The translations under genes were made by a program, and so were the position numbers. 64,000 nt of DNA from positions 82,025,904 through 82,089,903 of the forward strand of contig OY992538.1 in the NCBI GenBank assembly GCA_963921195.1, written 5' to 3'. This DNA comes from Pegoplata infirma. Its lineage: Eukaryota; Arthropoda; Insecta; Diptera; Anthomyiidae. Under the pieces are notes generated by a model, which ran no database searches, was not told the origin of the DNA, and worked only from the letters and a program-made list of their open reading frames with translations. Numbering within the stretch: position 1 is the first letter of the stretch; every line of letters begins with the position of its first letter. Positions 22,100 to 32,809 of the stretch are shown here, one piece after another.

Positions 22100-25000
22100 C
22101 TACCAGAAAGAAACCTCTTTCAATAAAGAAAGTTTCTATAAAAAATATTCGGTGTTATCGATAACTAAAAATATTTCAATTTCTATAGAAAATTTTGAGA
22201 TATCGATAACACTAGAATTTTCTATAGTTATCGATACATCTATAACACTTGAATTTTCTTTCAAAAATTCGTAGTCATCCATACATCGATATTACTTGAA
22301 TTTTCATTACAAAGCTCTAAATTATCGAAAAATATTGAATTTTCTTAAATTCTGAGTTTTCTAGGAATTTTCTGTAGAAAATATTTCGATAGCTGTTGAA
22401 ATTACTTTAGAAAATTCTGATTTGTCAAAACTTTGATAACTGTTAAGTTTTCTTCAAAAATATTTCTAAAGAAAACTCAACAGTTATCGATATTCAATTG
22501 TTATCGATGTATCGATAAATCACAATTTTTTAAAGAAAATTTAACAGTTATCGATTTATCGATAACTTAACATTTTTCAAAGAAAATTCAACAGTTATCG
22601 ATGCATCGATAACTCAAAATTTTTTAAAAAAAATTCAACAGTAATAAATGTATCGATAATTCAAAATTTTCTAAAGAAAATTCCACAGTTATCAATGTAT
22701 CGATAACACAAAATTTTCTAAGGAAAATTCAACAGTTATTGATGTATGAATTGTTTGAGAAAGTTTGAAGTGGACTTTTCTTTAGAAAATTTTGAATATG
22801 GATGTTAAATTTTCTTTAGAAAATTTTAGGTTATCGATACATCGATAACTGAATAATTTTTGTTAAAAAATTTTTGGTTTTCAATTTTCTTCGATAACTT
22901 TGAGTTATCAATACATCGATAACTGTTGAATTTTCTATAAAAAATTTCGAGTTATCGATAGTATCTATTCGATACATCGATAACTTTTGAATTTTCTTTA
23001 AAAAATTTTGAGTTATAGATACATCGATAACAATTGAATTTTCTTTAGAAAAGTTTTGAGATATCGATTCATCGATAACTGTTGAATTTTCTTTGGAAAA
23101 TTAATAGTTATCGATAAATAAATTCTGATTTATCGATACATTGCTAGCTGCTGAATTTTCTTTAGAAAATTCTGATTTATCGATATCGATGCATCGAAAT
23201 TATTTAAATTTTCTTTAGAAAATTTGAGTTATCGATGCATCGATAACTGTTGAATTTTCTTTATAAAATTTTCAGTTATCGATAGAAACATTTTAAAATA
23301 TCGATACATCAATAACTGTTGAATTTTCTTTAAAAAATTTTGAATTATCGATAACTTTTGAATTTATTTAAGAAAATTTTGAGTTATCGATACACCGATA
23401 ACTGTTGAATTTAATTAAGCAAATTGTGAGCTATCGATACATCGATAACTGTTGAATTTTCTTTAGAAAATTTTTAGTTATCGATAACTGTTTATTTTCT
23501 TTAGGAAATTTTAAGTTATCGATATATAGATAACTATTAAATTTTCTTTAACAAATTTTGAGTTATCGATAACTGTTGAATTTTCTTTAGACAATTTTGA
23601 GATATCGATACATTGATAAATTTTCTTTAGATTATTTAAGTGTTTTAGAAATTCTTAATAAAGGATATTCTTAGTTATCGATTTTGGTTGGTTCCTTGCG
23701 GAACCAGTAGGATATTAAGCGTTAAATTCTGAGTTTTCTATATTGCATGAATTTTCAGTAATAAATATTTCGATAGCTGTCGAAATTTCTTTAGAAAATT
23801 TTGAAAATTCAACTGTAATCAATAAATTAGAATTTTCTTAAGAAAACTTAGAGTTATCGATACATCGATAACTGTAGAAAATTTTTAGTTATTTATTCAT
23901 CGACAACTGTCGATTTTTTTAACTTTGAGTTATCAATAAATCGAAACCTGTTGAATTTTCTTTAGAAAATTTTGAGTTATCGATGCATCGATACCTGTTG
24001 AATTTTCGTTAAAAAAGAGTTATTGATACATTGATAACTGTTGAAATTTCTTAAAAAAAAATTTGATTTATCGATGCCTCGAAAATTTTAATTTATCGAT
24101 AACTATTGAATTTTCTTTAGACAATTTTGAGTTATCCATAAATCGATAACTGTTGAATTATTTTTAAAAAAATTTGAGCTATCAATACATTGATAACTTT
24201 TGAATTTTCTTCGATAACTCAAAATTTTCGAAAGAAAATTCAACACTTATCGATGTATCGATAACTCTTTTCTAAAGAAAATGCAACAGTTATCGATGTA
24301 TCGGTAACTCAAAATTTTCTAAAGAAAATTCAACAGTTATCGATGTATCGGTAACTCAAAATTTTCTAAAGAAAATTCAACAGTTATCGATGTATCGATA
24401 ACTCAAAGTTTAAAAAGATAACTAAAAATTTGAAAGAAAATTCAATAGTTATCGATGTATCGATAACACAAAGTTTTCTTAAGAAAATTCTGATTTATTG
24501 ATTACGGTTCAATTTTCTTAAGAAGATTCTAATTTATCGATAAAAAAAATTCTTATTTATACACAAATAAATGTTGAATTTTCTTTAGAAAATTTTTAGT
24601 TGTCAATACATCGATAACTGAATTTTTTTTAGAAAATCTAAACTAAACTTTCTTTAGAAAATTAAGAGTATCCATATATCGATAACTGAATTTTCTTTAG
24701 AAAATTTTGAATTATCGATACATCGATAACTGCTGAATTTTCTTTAAAAAATTTTGAATTATCGATACATTGATGACTGTTGAATTTTCTTAAGAAAATT
24801 TTGAGTTATCAACACATTTCGAAAACTGTCGAAATTTCTTCAGAAAATTTTAAAAATTCAACTGTAATCAATAAATTAGAATTTTCTTAAGAAAACTTTG
24901 AGTTATCGATACATCGATAACTGTTGAATTTTCTTTAGAAAATTTTGAGATTTCGATACATTGATAAATTAGTTATCGATACCTGTTGAATTTTCTTTAT

Positions 25001-25470
25001 AAAATTTTGAGTTGTCGATACATCGATAACTGTTGAGTTTTCTTTTTTTAACACATCGATAACTGTTGAATTTTCTTTAGAAAATTTGAAGTTATCAATA
25101 CATCGATAACTGTTGAATTTTCTTTATAAAATGTTCAGTTATCGATACACCGATAACCTGTTAAAATTTCCTTAAAAAATTTTGAGTTATCGATACATCA
25201 ATAACCGTTGAATTTTCTTAAGAAAATTTTGAGTTATCGATGAATCGATAACTGTTGAATTTTTGTTAGAAAATTTTAAGTTATCCATACATCGATAACT
25301 GTTGAATTTTCTTCAGATAATTTTGAGTTATCGATACATCGAAAACTGTTGAATTTTCTTTAGAAAATTTTGAGATTTCGCTACATTGATAAATTAGCTA
25401 TCGATAACTGTTGAACTTTATAAAATTTTGAGTTGTCGATACATCGATAACTTTTGAGTTTTCTTTTTTT
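22100..25470. repeat. 47-bp ATCGAT satellite
   Basis: Several dozen degenerate units are built from two dyads: GTTATCGATACATCGATAAC (9-bp arms, 2-nt centre) and AATTTTCTTTAGAAAATT. The unit is near 47 bp. Orientation, judged from the GTTGAATTTTC spacer, is reversed in 22440-22745 and again in 24215-24500. Each good unit contains one TATCGATA and four CGATA words counting both strands. Some sequence near 23640-23770 and 24470-24560 is unit-poor. Non-coding. Confidence 0.9.
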
Positions 25471-26459
25471 ATAAATTCTCAGATAAGGATATTTTGGGAT
25501 ATTTTATCGATACATCGAATACACTTTCTAGGTTTCCTACAGGTTTAAAACATTGCAATGCTGCATTAGACAGTGATGTCCACCACACAACGTTAATACA
25601 AAACGGCCTCCGTAAAAAGTGTTTTATACGTCCGTCTGTCCCCATAGCTAGAGTCTGCATAGCCTCTAATTTAAAAACTCACTTTCTTATAACGTTTTTC
25701 TATGTGTTTTTTTTTTTTTTCATTATCTATTACAAAAATCATCATGCTTGTATATATTTTGGAGCCACCATCCATTTAATAAAATTTTTTTTTGGGTGGG
25801 AAATTGTTCCCCTCTTCTCTTTCTTCCATTTCAAAACTTCCCAACACTTCATGAAATACTCGCTATGTTGAATAAGCGGCATAATTTTTATTTTTCAACT
25901 CCTCGTTTATTTACCATCACAATCAGCAGCACCACCACCAACCACATCATTTCCAATCCATCTCTATTTAGTAGACTGGCGTTTTTTCGTTGGGTTTTTA
26001 ATTTTTTTTTTTGTCAGACTTGTCTGTGTATCTGTCTGTATGTCTGTCCAGTCTTCAGTCTGTCGTTTATTTTTCCTGCTGTTGCTATTTTTGGTCTTTG
26101 GTCTGTTTTTTATCTTTAGCCTATCGGCATTAATGGTCTTAAACTGTTTGTTTTTCCAAAACGTTACAAAAATGATAGTGACGGTTTTTCTGTTGTGATA
26201 TTTTGTTGTCGACATGACTGGTTAATGTGTGCTTAAGTACAGTGTGTTGCTTGTTTAATGCATGCGCGATCATGCTGAAAAGATAATAATCATACGTATT
26301 TTTCTATCAATGTATAGGTTATGTTTACCTTTTGGACAAATATTAAATCCTTTGGAATATACGGTGTTTAGAAGTTTGCCAAAAAAATTTTCATCTTATG
26401 AACATTGACATAAACTGATTTTAGGAAAAATTATTAAACAGATTCTTAGTTTTCTAAAA
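25471..26459. other. Unassigned low-repeat region
   Basis: No gene is supported. The overlapping open frames 25494-25871 and 25748-26119 are rich in Phe and Cys from T-rich sequence and lack domain motifs. A CTGTCTGTATGTCTGTCC run lies near 26032. Confidence 0.45.
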
Positions 26460-27050
26460 AAAAAATAAAAAATCCTTTTTCTGGTTCGAAGGACCACAAC
26501 AAAACTTTCGTAAAATGTGCTGTACATTGTTCAAAGCCTCTATTTTTACAAAACCGGTAGTAGGACAGCTATTAATGAAATTTTGAAAATTTAAATGTGA
26601 AATATATCTGCCACATCCTAAGAAATTAATAGAGATCATATATCCGGCTCGAAGGACCATACATTATTTCTAAAAAAAACAACGTTGGAAACTTTGTAAA
26701 GCCGTTTTGTTATAAATTTCTGTATTTTTTAATAGATTTTATGGTTAAAATAAAGCCATATTTTTTTTCTGTTTTCAATTTCTGCAATATAAATAAAATT
26801 TTATATAAATTTTATTTTTTTTTCCAAATATATAATTTTATTAATTTAATTTTTATCTTACAAATAAATCTTCCTTAAATATGTTGTAAAATTTTCAAAG
26901 TGTCTTTCTCTAGAACCGGTAGTAGAACAGTTACTAATGAAATTTTGTTGGATTGAAATGTGAAATATTGCTGCCACATCCTAAGAAGTTAAAAAAAAAA
27001 TCATATTTCCGGTTCGAAGGACCATACAAAATTTCTAAAAACAACTATGG
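26460..27050 (+). repeat. 362-bp tandem dimer
   Basis: The block AACCGGTAGTAGRACAG...AATGAAATTTTG, then TGCCACATCCTAAGAA and GGTTCGAAGGACCA, occurs with AACCGGTAG at 26552 and at 26914, 362 bp apart. An additional GGTTCGAAGGACCA lies at about 26482. Units differ by small indels. Non-coding. Confidence 0.75.
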
Positions 27051-27195
27051 ACAATTTTTAAAATTAATAAAGACTTTTTTTTTATAAATTTCTGTTCTAA
27101 TGATTAAAATAAAGCAATATTTTTTTTTAATAAGAAAAATGTCTCAGTTTCTAAAATTTTATATTTAATTTAATTCTTTTTCCAAATATATAAAT

Positions 27196-27243
27196 TTATT
27201 AATTTAATTTTTTTATCTTTTTTGTCTCTTTCCAGGTAAGCCA
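27196..27243 (+). promoter_or_regulatory. Candidate recursive splice site (ratchet point)
   Basis: A pyrimidine tract (TTTTTTATCTTTTTTGTCTCTTTC) runs directly into CAG|GTAAG, with the junction at 27235/27236. TTAAT words upstream could serve as branch points. Juxtaposed 3' and 5' splice sites of the form Y(n)NCAG|GTAAG are the hallmark of zero-length exons used to remove long fly introns in steps. I saw no comparable junction elsewhere in the window. Functional use is inference. Confidence 0.5.
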
Positions 27244-27785
27244 AAATCATTAATATTATTCCATAACGAAGATAAATAATATTAAAGGTAAATATTGATT
27301 TATACCCAAAATACACATCATAGATCAATCATGATGGAAATGTGTATGAAAGAACTTTGAAAAAAATATATAAACATTCAATTTAACTCATGCCATCAGC
27401 ACCACCATGACATATTCACATGAAATATTAATCAATTCATTTACTAAATATCACGACATTTTGATTTGCTTTTAGTTACTACACTATATACAGTTACTTA
27501 AGCAATTAAATGGACACTTGATAAACATAACTAATGCACCAAACTGATGAATTATGCCGATTTATAAAAATAATTTTACAATTTTCAATGAAAACCATGT
27601 TCTAGTTCGAGATCATTTTTATTTTTCCCATTATAAATAAACATATTATGTAAATACATAATGGGGAACATAAAAATGACCTCGAACTAAAATTAAATCT
27701 TGTTCTTTGCACAATTAAAAGGTCGAATTAATAACAAATTTTTATTATTTTTAATAAAATTAAATAAACTTGATAAATCTACTCT
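27241..27785. other. Gene-free region containing a 31-bp hairpin
   Basis: The segments 27603-27633 and 27659-27689 form an inverted repeat (28 of 31 matching, 25-nt loop), TAGTTCGAGRTCATTTTTAT...ATAAAAATGACCTCGAACTA. The rest is AT-rich without motifs. Confidence 0.6.
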
Positions 27786-30700
27786 TACAAAAAAATAATC
27801 TGGGACTTTTTCTATAAGAAAAATGTCTCAGAATCTCAGGCCTTTTTTACAGGAAAAAGGTCTTAAGAATCTGAGACATTTTCTACAGGAAAAAGGTCTT
27901 AAGAATCTGAGACTATTTTTTAACGGAAAAAAGGTCTTAAGAATCTGCGACTTTTTCTACAGGAAAAAGGTCTTAAGAATCTGATACTTTTTCTACAGGA
28001 AAAATGTCTCAGAATCTGAGACTTTTTCAATAGGAAAAAATGGCTCAGAATCTGCGATTTTTTCTATAGGAAAAATGTCTCTGAATCGGATACTTTTTCT
28101 ACAAGAAACAGGTCTCAGAATCTGAGACTTTTTCTATAAGAAAAATGTCTCAGAATCTGAGACTTTTTCTATAAGAAAAATGTCACAGAATCTGAGACTT
28201 TTTCAATAAGAAAAATGTCACAGAATCTTTTTCTATAAGAAAAATGTCTCAGAATCTGAGACTTTTTCTAAAAGAAAAATGTCTCAGAATCTGAAACTTT
28301 TTCTATAAGAAAAATGTCTCAGAATCTGAGACTTTTTCTATAAGATTGAGACTTTTTCTATAAGAAAAATGTCTCAGATTCTGAGACTTTTTCTATAAGA
28401 AAAATGTCTCAGATTCTGAGACTTTTTCTATAAGAAAAATGTCTCAGAATCGGAGACTTTTTCTAATTGAAAAATGTCTCAGAATCTGAGACTTTGTCTA
28501 TAAGAAAAATGTCTCAGAATCTGAGACTTTTTCTATAAGAAAAATGTCTGAAATTCTGAGACTTTTTCTATAAGAAAAATGTCTTAGATTCTGAGACTTT
28601 TTCTATAAGAAAAATGTCTTAGATTCTGAGACTTTTTCTATAAGAAAAATGTCTCAGATTCTGAGACTTTTTCTATAAGAAAAATGTCTCAGAATCTGAA
28701 ACTTTTTCTATAAGAAAAATGTCTCAGAATCCGAGACTTTTTCTATAAGAAAAAGGTCTCAGAATCTGAGACTTTCTATAAAAAAAATGTCTCAGAATCT
28801 GAGACTTTCTATAAGAAAAATGTCTCAGAATCTGAGACTTTTTCTATAAGAAAAATGTCTCAGATTCTAAGACTTTTTCTATAAGAAAAATGTCTCAGAT
28901 TCTGAGACTTTTTCTATAAGAAAATGTCTTAGATTCTGAGACTTTTTCTATAAGAAAAATGTCAGATTCTGAGACTTTTTCTATAAGAAAAATATCTCAG
29001 AATCTGAGACTTTTTCTATAAGAAAAATGTCATAGAATCTGAGACTTTTTCTATAAAAAAAATGTCTCAGAATCTGAGACTTTTTCTATTAGAAAAATGT
29101 GTCGGAGTCTAAAACTTTTTCTATAAGAAAAAGTCTTAGAATCTGAGACTTTTTCTATAAGAAAAACGTCTCTGATTCAAAATCTGAAACATTTTTCTTA
29201 TAGAAAAAGTCTCAGAATCTGAGACATTTTTCTTATAGAAAAAGTATCAGAATCTGAGACATTTTTCTTATAGAAAAGTCTCAGATTCTGAGACATTTTT
29301 CTTATAGAAAAGTCTCAGATTCTGAGACAGTTTTCTTATAGAAAAAGTCTCAGATTCTGGGACATTTTTCTTATAGAAAAAGTCTCAGAGTCTGAGACAT
29401 TTTTCTTATAGAAAAAGTCTCAGAAGTCTTATAGAAAAAGTCTCTTATAGAAAAAGTCTCAGAATCTGAGACATTTTTCTTACAGAAAAAGTCTCAGAAT
29501 CTGAGACATTTTTCTTATAGAAAAAGTCTCAGAATCTGAGACATTTTTCTTATAGAAAAAGTCTCAGAATCTGAGACATTTTTCTTATTGAAAATGTCTC
29601 AGAATCTGAGACATTTTTCTTGTAGAAAAAGTCTCAGAATCTGAGACATTTTTCTTATAGAAAAAGTCTCAGAATCTGAGACATTTTTCTTATAGAAAAA
29701 GTCTCAGAATCTGAGACATTTTTCTTATAGAAAAAGTCTCAGAATCTGAGACATTTTTCTTATAGAAAAAGTCTCAGAATCTGAGACATTTTGCTTATAG
29801 AAAAAGTCTCAGAATCTGAGACATTTTTCTTATAGAAAAAGTCTCAGAATCTGAGACATTTTTCTTATAGAAAAAGTCTCAGAATCTGAGACATTTTTCT
29901 TATAGAAAAAGTCTCAGAATCTGAGACATTTTTCTTATAGAAAAAGTCTCAGAATCTGAGACATTTTTCTTATAGAAAAAGTCTCAGAATCTGAGACATT
30001 TTTCTTATAGAAAAAGTCTCAGAATCTGAGACATTTTTCTTATAGAAAAAGTCTCAGAATCTGAGACACTTTTCTTATAGAAAAAGTCTCAGAATCTGAG
30101 ACATTTTTCATATAGAAAAAGTCCCAGAATCTGAGACATTTTTCTTATAGAAAAAGTCTCAGAATCTGAGACATTTTTCTTATAGAAAAAGTCTCAGAAT
30201 CTGAGACATTTTTCTTATAGAAAAAGTCTCAGAATCTGAGACATTTTTCTTATAGAAAAAGCCTCAGAATCTGAGACATTTTTCTTATAGAAAAAGTCTC
30301 AAAATCTGAGACATTTTTTTTATAGAAAAAGTCTCAGAATCTAAGACATTTTTCTTATAGAAAAAGTCTCAGAATCTGAGACATTATTCTTATAGAAAAA
30401 GTCTCACAATCAGAATCTGAGACATTATTCTTATAGAAAACGTCTCAGAATCTGAGACATTATTCTTATAGAAAAAGTCTCAGAATCTGAGACATTTTTC
30501 TTATAGAAAAAGTGTCAGCATCTGAGACATTTTTCTTATAGAAAAAGTCTCAGAATCAGAGACGTTTTTCTTATAGAAAAAGTCTCAGTTTAAGATTCTG
30601 TGACATTTTTCCTATAGAAAAAGTTTCAGACTCTGACACATTTTTCCTTTAGAAAAAGTTTCAGATTCTAAGACATTTTTCTTATAGAAAAGTCTCAGAT

Positions 30701-31090
30701 TCTGAGACATTCTCAGATTCTGAGACTTTTTCTAAAAGAAAAATGTCTCAGAATCTGAGACTTTTTCTATAAGAAAAATGTCTCAGAATCTGAGATTTTT
30801 TGTATAAGAAAAATGTCTCAGAATCTGAGACTTTTTCTATAAGAAAAATGTCTCAGAATCTGAGACTTTTTCTATAAGAAAAATGTCTCTGAATCTGAGA
30901 CTTTTTCTATAAGAAAAATGTCTCAGATTCTGAGACTTTTTCTATAAGAAAAATGTGTCAGAATCTGAGACTTTTTCTATAGGAACTTTGCTATAGGAAA
31001 AATATAACTGAATCTGAGACTTTCTTTATATAAAAATGTCTGAAAATGTTTTGCATAAAATAAATGTCTCAGAATGTCTCAGACACTTTA
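27786..31090. repeat. 35-bp dyad satellite in head-to-head blocks
   Basis: About 90 units of GTCTCAGAATCTGAGAC plus TTTTTCTATAAGAAAAAT. Both halves are dyads with 7-bp arms and a 3-nt centre. Orientation, set by the spacer (CTATAAG against CTTATAG), is forward in 27786-29170, reverse in 29175-30690 and forward again in 30700-31090. Units at 29640-30060 are almost identical; those at the edges are degenerate. The same unit fills the interior of the hAT elements at 3465-5550 and 40258-42037. Confidence 0.9.
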
Positions 31091-31660
31091 GTTCCCTGCG
31101 AAAAAAATACTGGGTTCGTTCTGCCATGGTCAATTTAAAAATTAATTAAATTAATTAAAATATTAAGTAAATCAATTAAAAAATGTATTAAATCAAATAA
31201 AAAATTAATTAAATCAAAGTTACAATTAATCAGTGCCCGCTCAATTCTAATAGTGACTGTTTCTATATATCTAATTGTAAGCACTTGTACAAGATGCCAA
31301 ATTGCAGTTGTTAACTAACTTGGCATATTTGTCTAAAGTATTACAAAAGTGTATGAAAAAAACAACTACACATAAATTTAAGTTAAGAGAGGAAAAGAAG
31401 AACACAACACTTCCTCTTAACAAGCAGATATCAGTTACAAATTAGGAACAAGTGCCTGGTTAAAAAACCATGGATATTCATGAATTGTAGAAGAGAAGAA
31501 ACAAGAAATAATTCATGATAGAATTTTTCTATAGGAAAATGTTTTAGGATCTGGGAACTTTTCTGAAACATTTTGATAACAGAAGAAGTTCAGAAGTTAG
31601 AAAAAGTTAATTTTTTTGGCTCGTCCTCTTTTTAAAAATAAAATTTTTAACTTAAAAGAA
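31091..31660. other. Gene-free AT-rich region
   Basis: A short ATTAATTAAATTAATTAAAA run lies near 31140. A stray degenerate satellite unit is at about 31510-31560. No gene. Confidence 0.4.
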
Positions 31661-32150
31661 AATTTTTAATGGATTAATTTGTAAACATATATTGCGATGG
31701 GAAAGGACCTTCCTGCGAATCCTGCCAAAATTTTCTATGTTAAATTATTTTTCAAAAAAACTAGATGCCCGTGTAAAAATTTATTAGATCTTGTCATATC
31801 TGCTCTTATCTGATAATATATGACTGCATCTGACTGCTTATAATTATATCTGATCAGATATAATTTAATGTCAATTTTGTGCCAATATTGACCAAATCCG
31901 AGATATAATTAAGACTCGATTTTGGCCATTTTAGATATAATTATATGCAATCAGATACAATCATATATAAGTATATATGAAGAGATCAGATAAGATGTAA
32001 TTCATTTTTACACAGGTGCTTTAAAAAACGATTGCTTTCGGGACAATTTAAAAAAAAAAAATCGTTGATTCTAGAATGTTAAGTAGGATTGGTTGCAGGG
32101 TAATATGATGTGTTCGGGAACCGATTATTTGGAACAGAACATTTTGCTGG
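31661..32150 (+). repeat. Dispersed repeat, copy 1 (second copy at 35370-35600)
   Basis: The block AAACGATTGCTTTCGGG...GAATGTTAAGTAG...GGTTGCAGGGTAAT...CCGATWATTTGGAACAGAA matches 35470-35595 at high identity. The preceding part (TTTTCTATGTWAAATTATTTTTCAA) matches 35430-35455. Copy 1 is interrupted by the MITE at 31768-32016, while copy 2 shows the empty site. Confidence 0.75.
31768..32016. mobile_element. 249-bp MITE with CCCGTGTAAAA ends
   Basis: Ends CCCGTGTAAAAAT...ATTTTTACACAGG, flanked by TG at 31766-31767 and 32017-32018. The interior is rich in TCTGATCAGATATAAT dyads. The paralogous repeat at 35450-35475 lacks the insertion. The termini match those of E2 (6401-10288). Confidence 0.7.
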
Positions 32151-32809
32151 GTCCAACTAATCTAAATTCTATTATTAAATATGAAACAACATCTGAGAAT
32201 CTAGGGCTTTTTCTTAACAAAGGAAAAAGAAACTAAAAATATTACAAGATTCTGCAAAGTTTCTTACAATTTATCTTGGTCCTTGAATACCCTTACTATA
32301 AAATGGTAGTTACTTGATATCATCATCTATGAAAATAATAAAAAAAGGTGTCAAAAGTAAATATTTACTTTATATTCTTAAATCTTAAGAAAATAAAGTG
32401 ATATGGAAAAAAGCCATCTATATAAATGAAGATATTCTTCCCCACATATTTGTTAGTCACGCACTATTCCCTGCTTTAACATATTTAATATGTACCCTGA
32501 GAATCTCTCCCAACTCATTTGATTACTATATGCCATAGTGAACTGTCAAAAGTAAACATGATTTTAATTTATATTTTTTTTTCTAAAACAAACCACAAAA
32601 ATCTATTGGCGTGTAAATGTGACTACTGTTGCTGCTGCTGTGGCTGACATTTGGTTTGTATTTTTAATTTTGTAAACGTCATTTGTTAAAAAAAAAAACG
32701 CAAAACCAATACTCAGCCGACATATGTTATATTCAATTTTAAATTTAATCAATTTAAAAAAAACAACAACAAGTATCAAATGACCCAGCAACAATTTTCT
32801 AATGCGGAT
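32151..32809. other. Gene-free AT-rich region
   Basis: No recognisable gene or element. A short (GCT)n run (CTGTTGCTGCTGCTGTGGCTG) lies at 32625-32645. Confidence 0.4.

Noticed and set aside
25494..26119. Two overlapping frames of about 124 codons
   Set aside because: Overlapping frames on the same strand, T-rich composition, no domain; a frame of this length is not unusual here.
27786..31090. Regular repeat-spacer appearance suggestive of a CRISPR array
   Set aside because: The spacers are themselves repeats (TTTTTCTATAAGAAAAA), the setting is eukaryotic, and no cas-like gene is present; it is a satellite.
22100..31090. TTTTCT...AGAAAA dyads as heat-shock elements
   Set aside because: Heat-shock elements need TTC and GAA units separated by two bases; here the gap is three or four, so the spacing is wrong.
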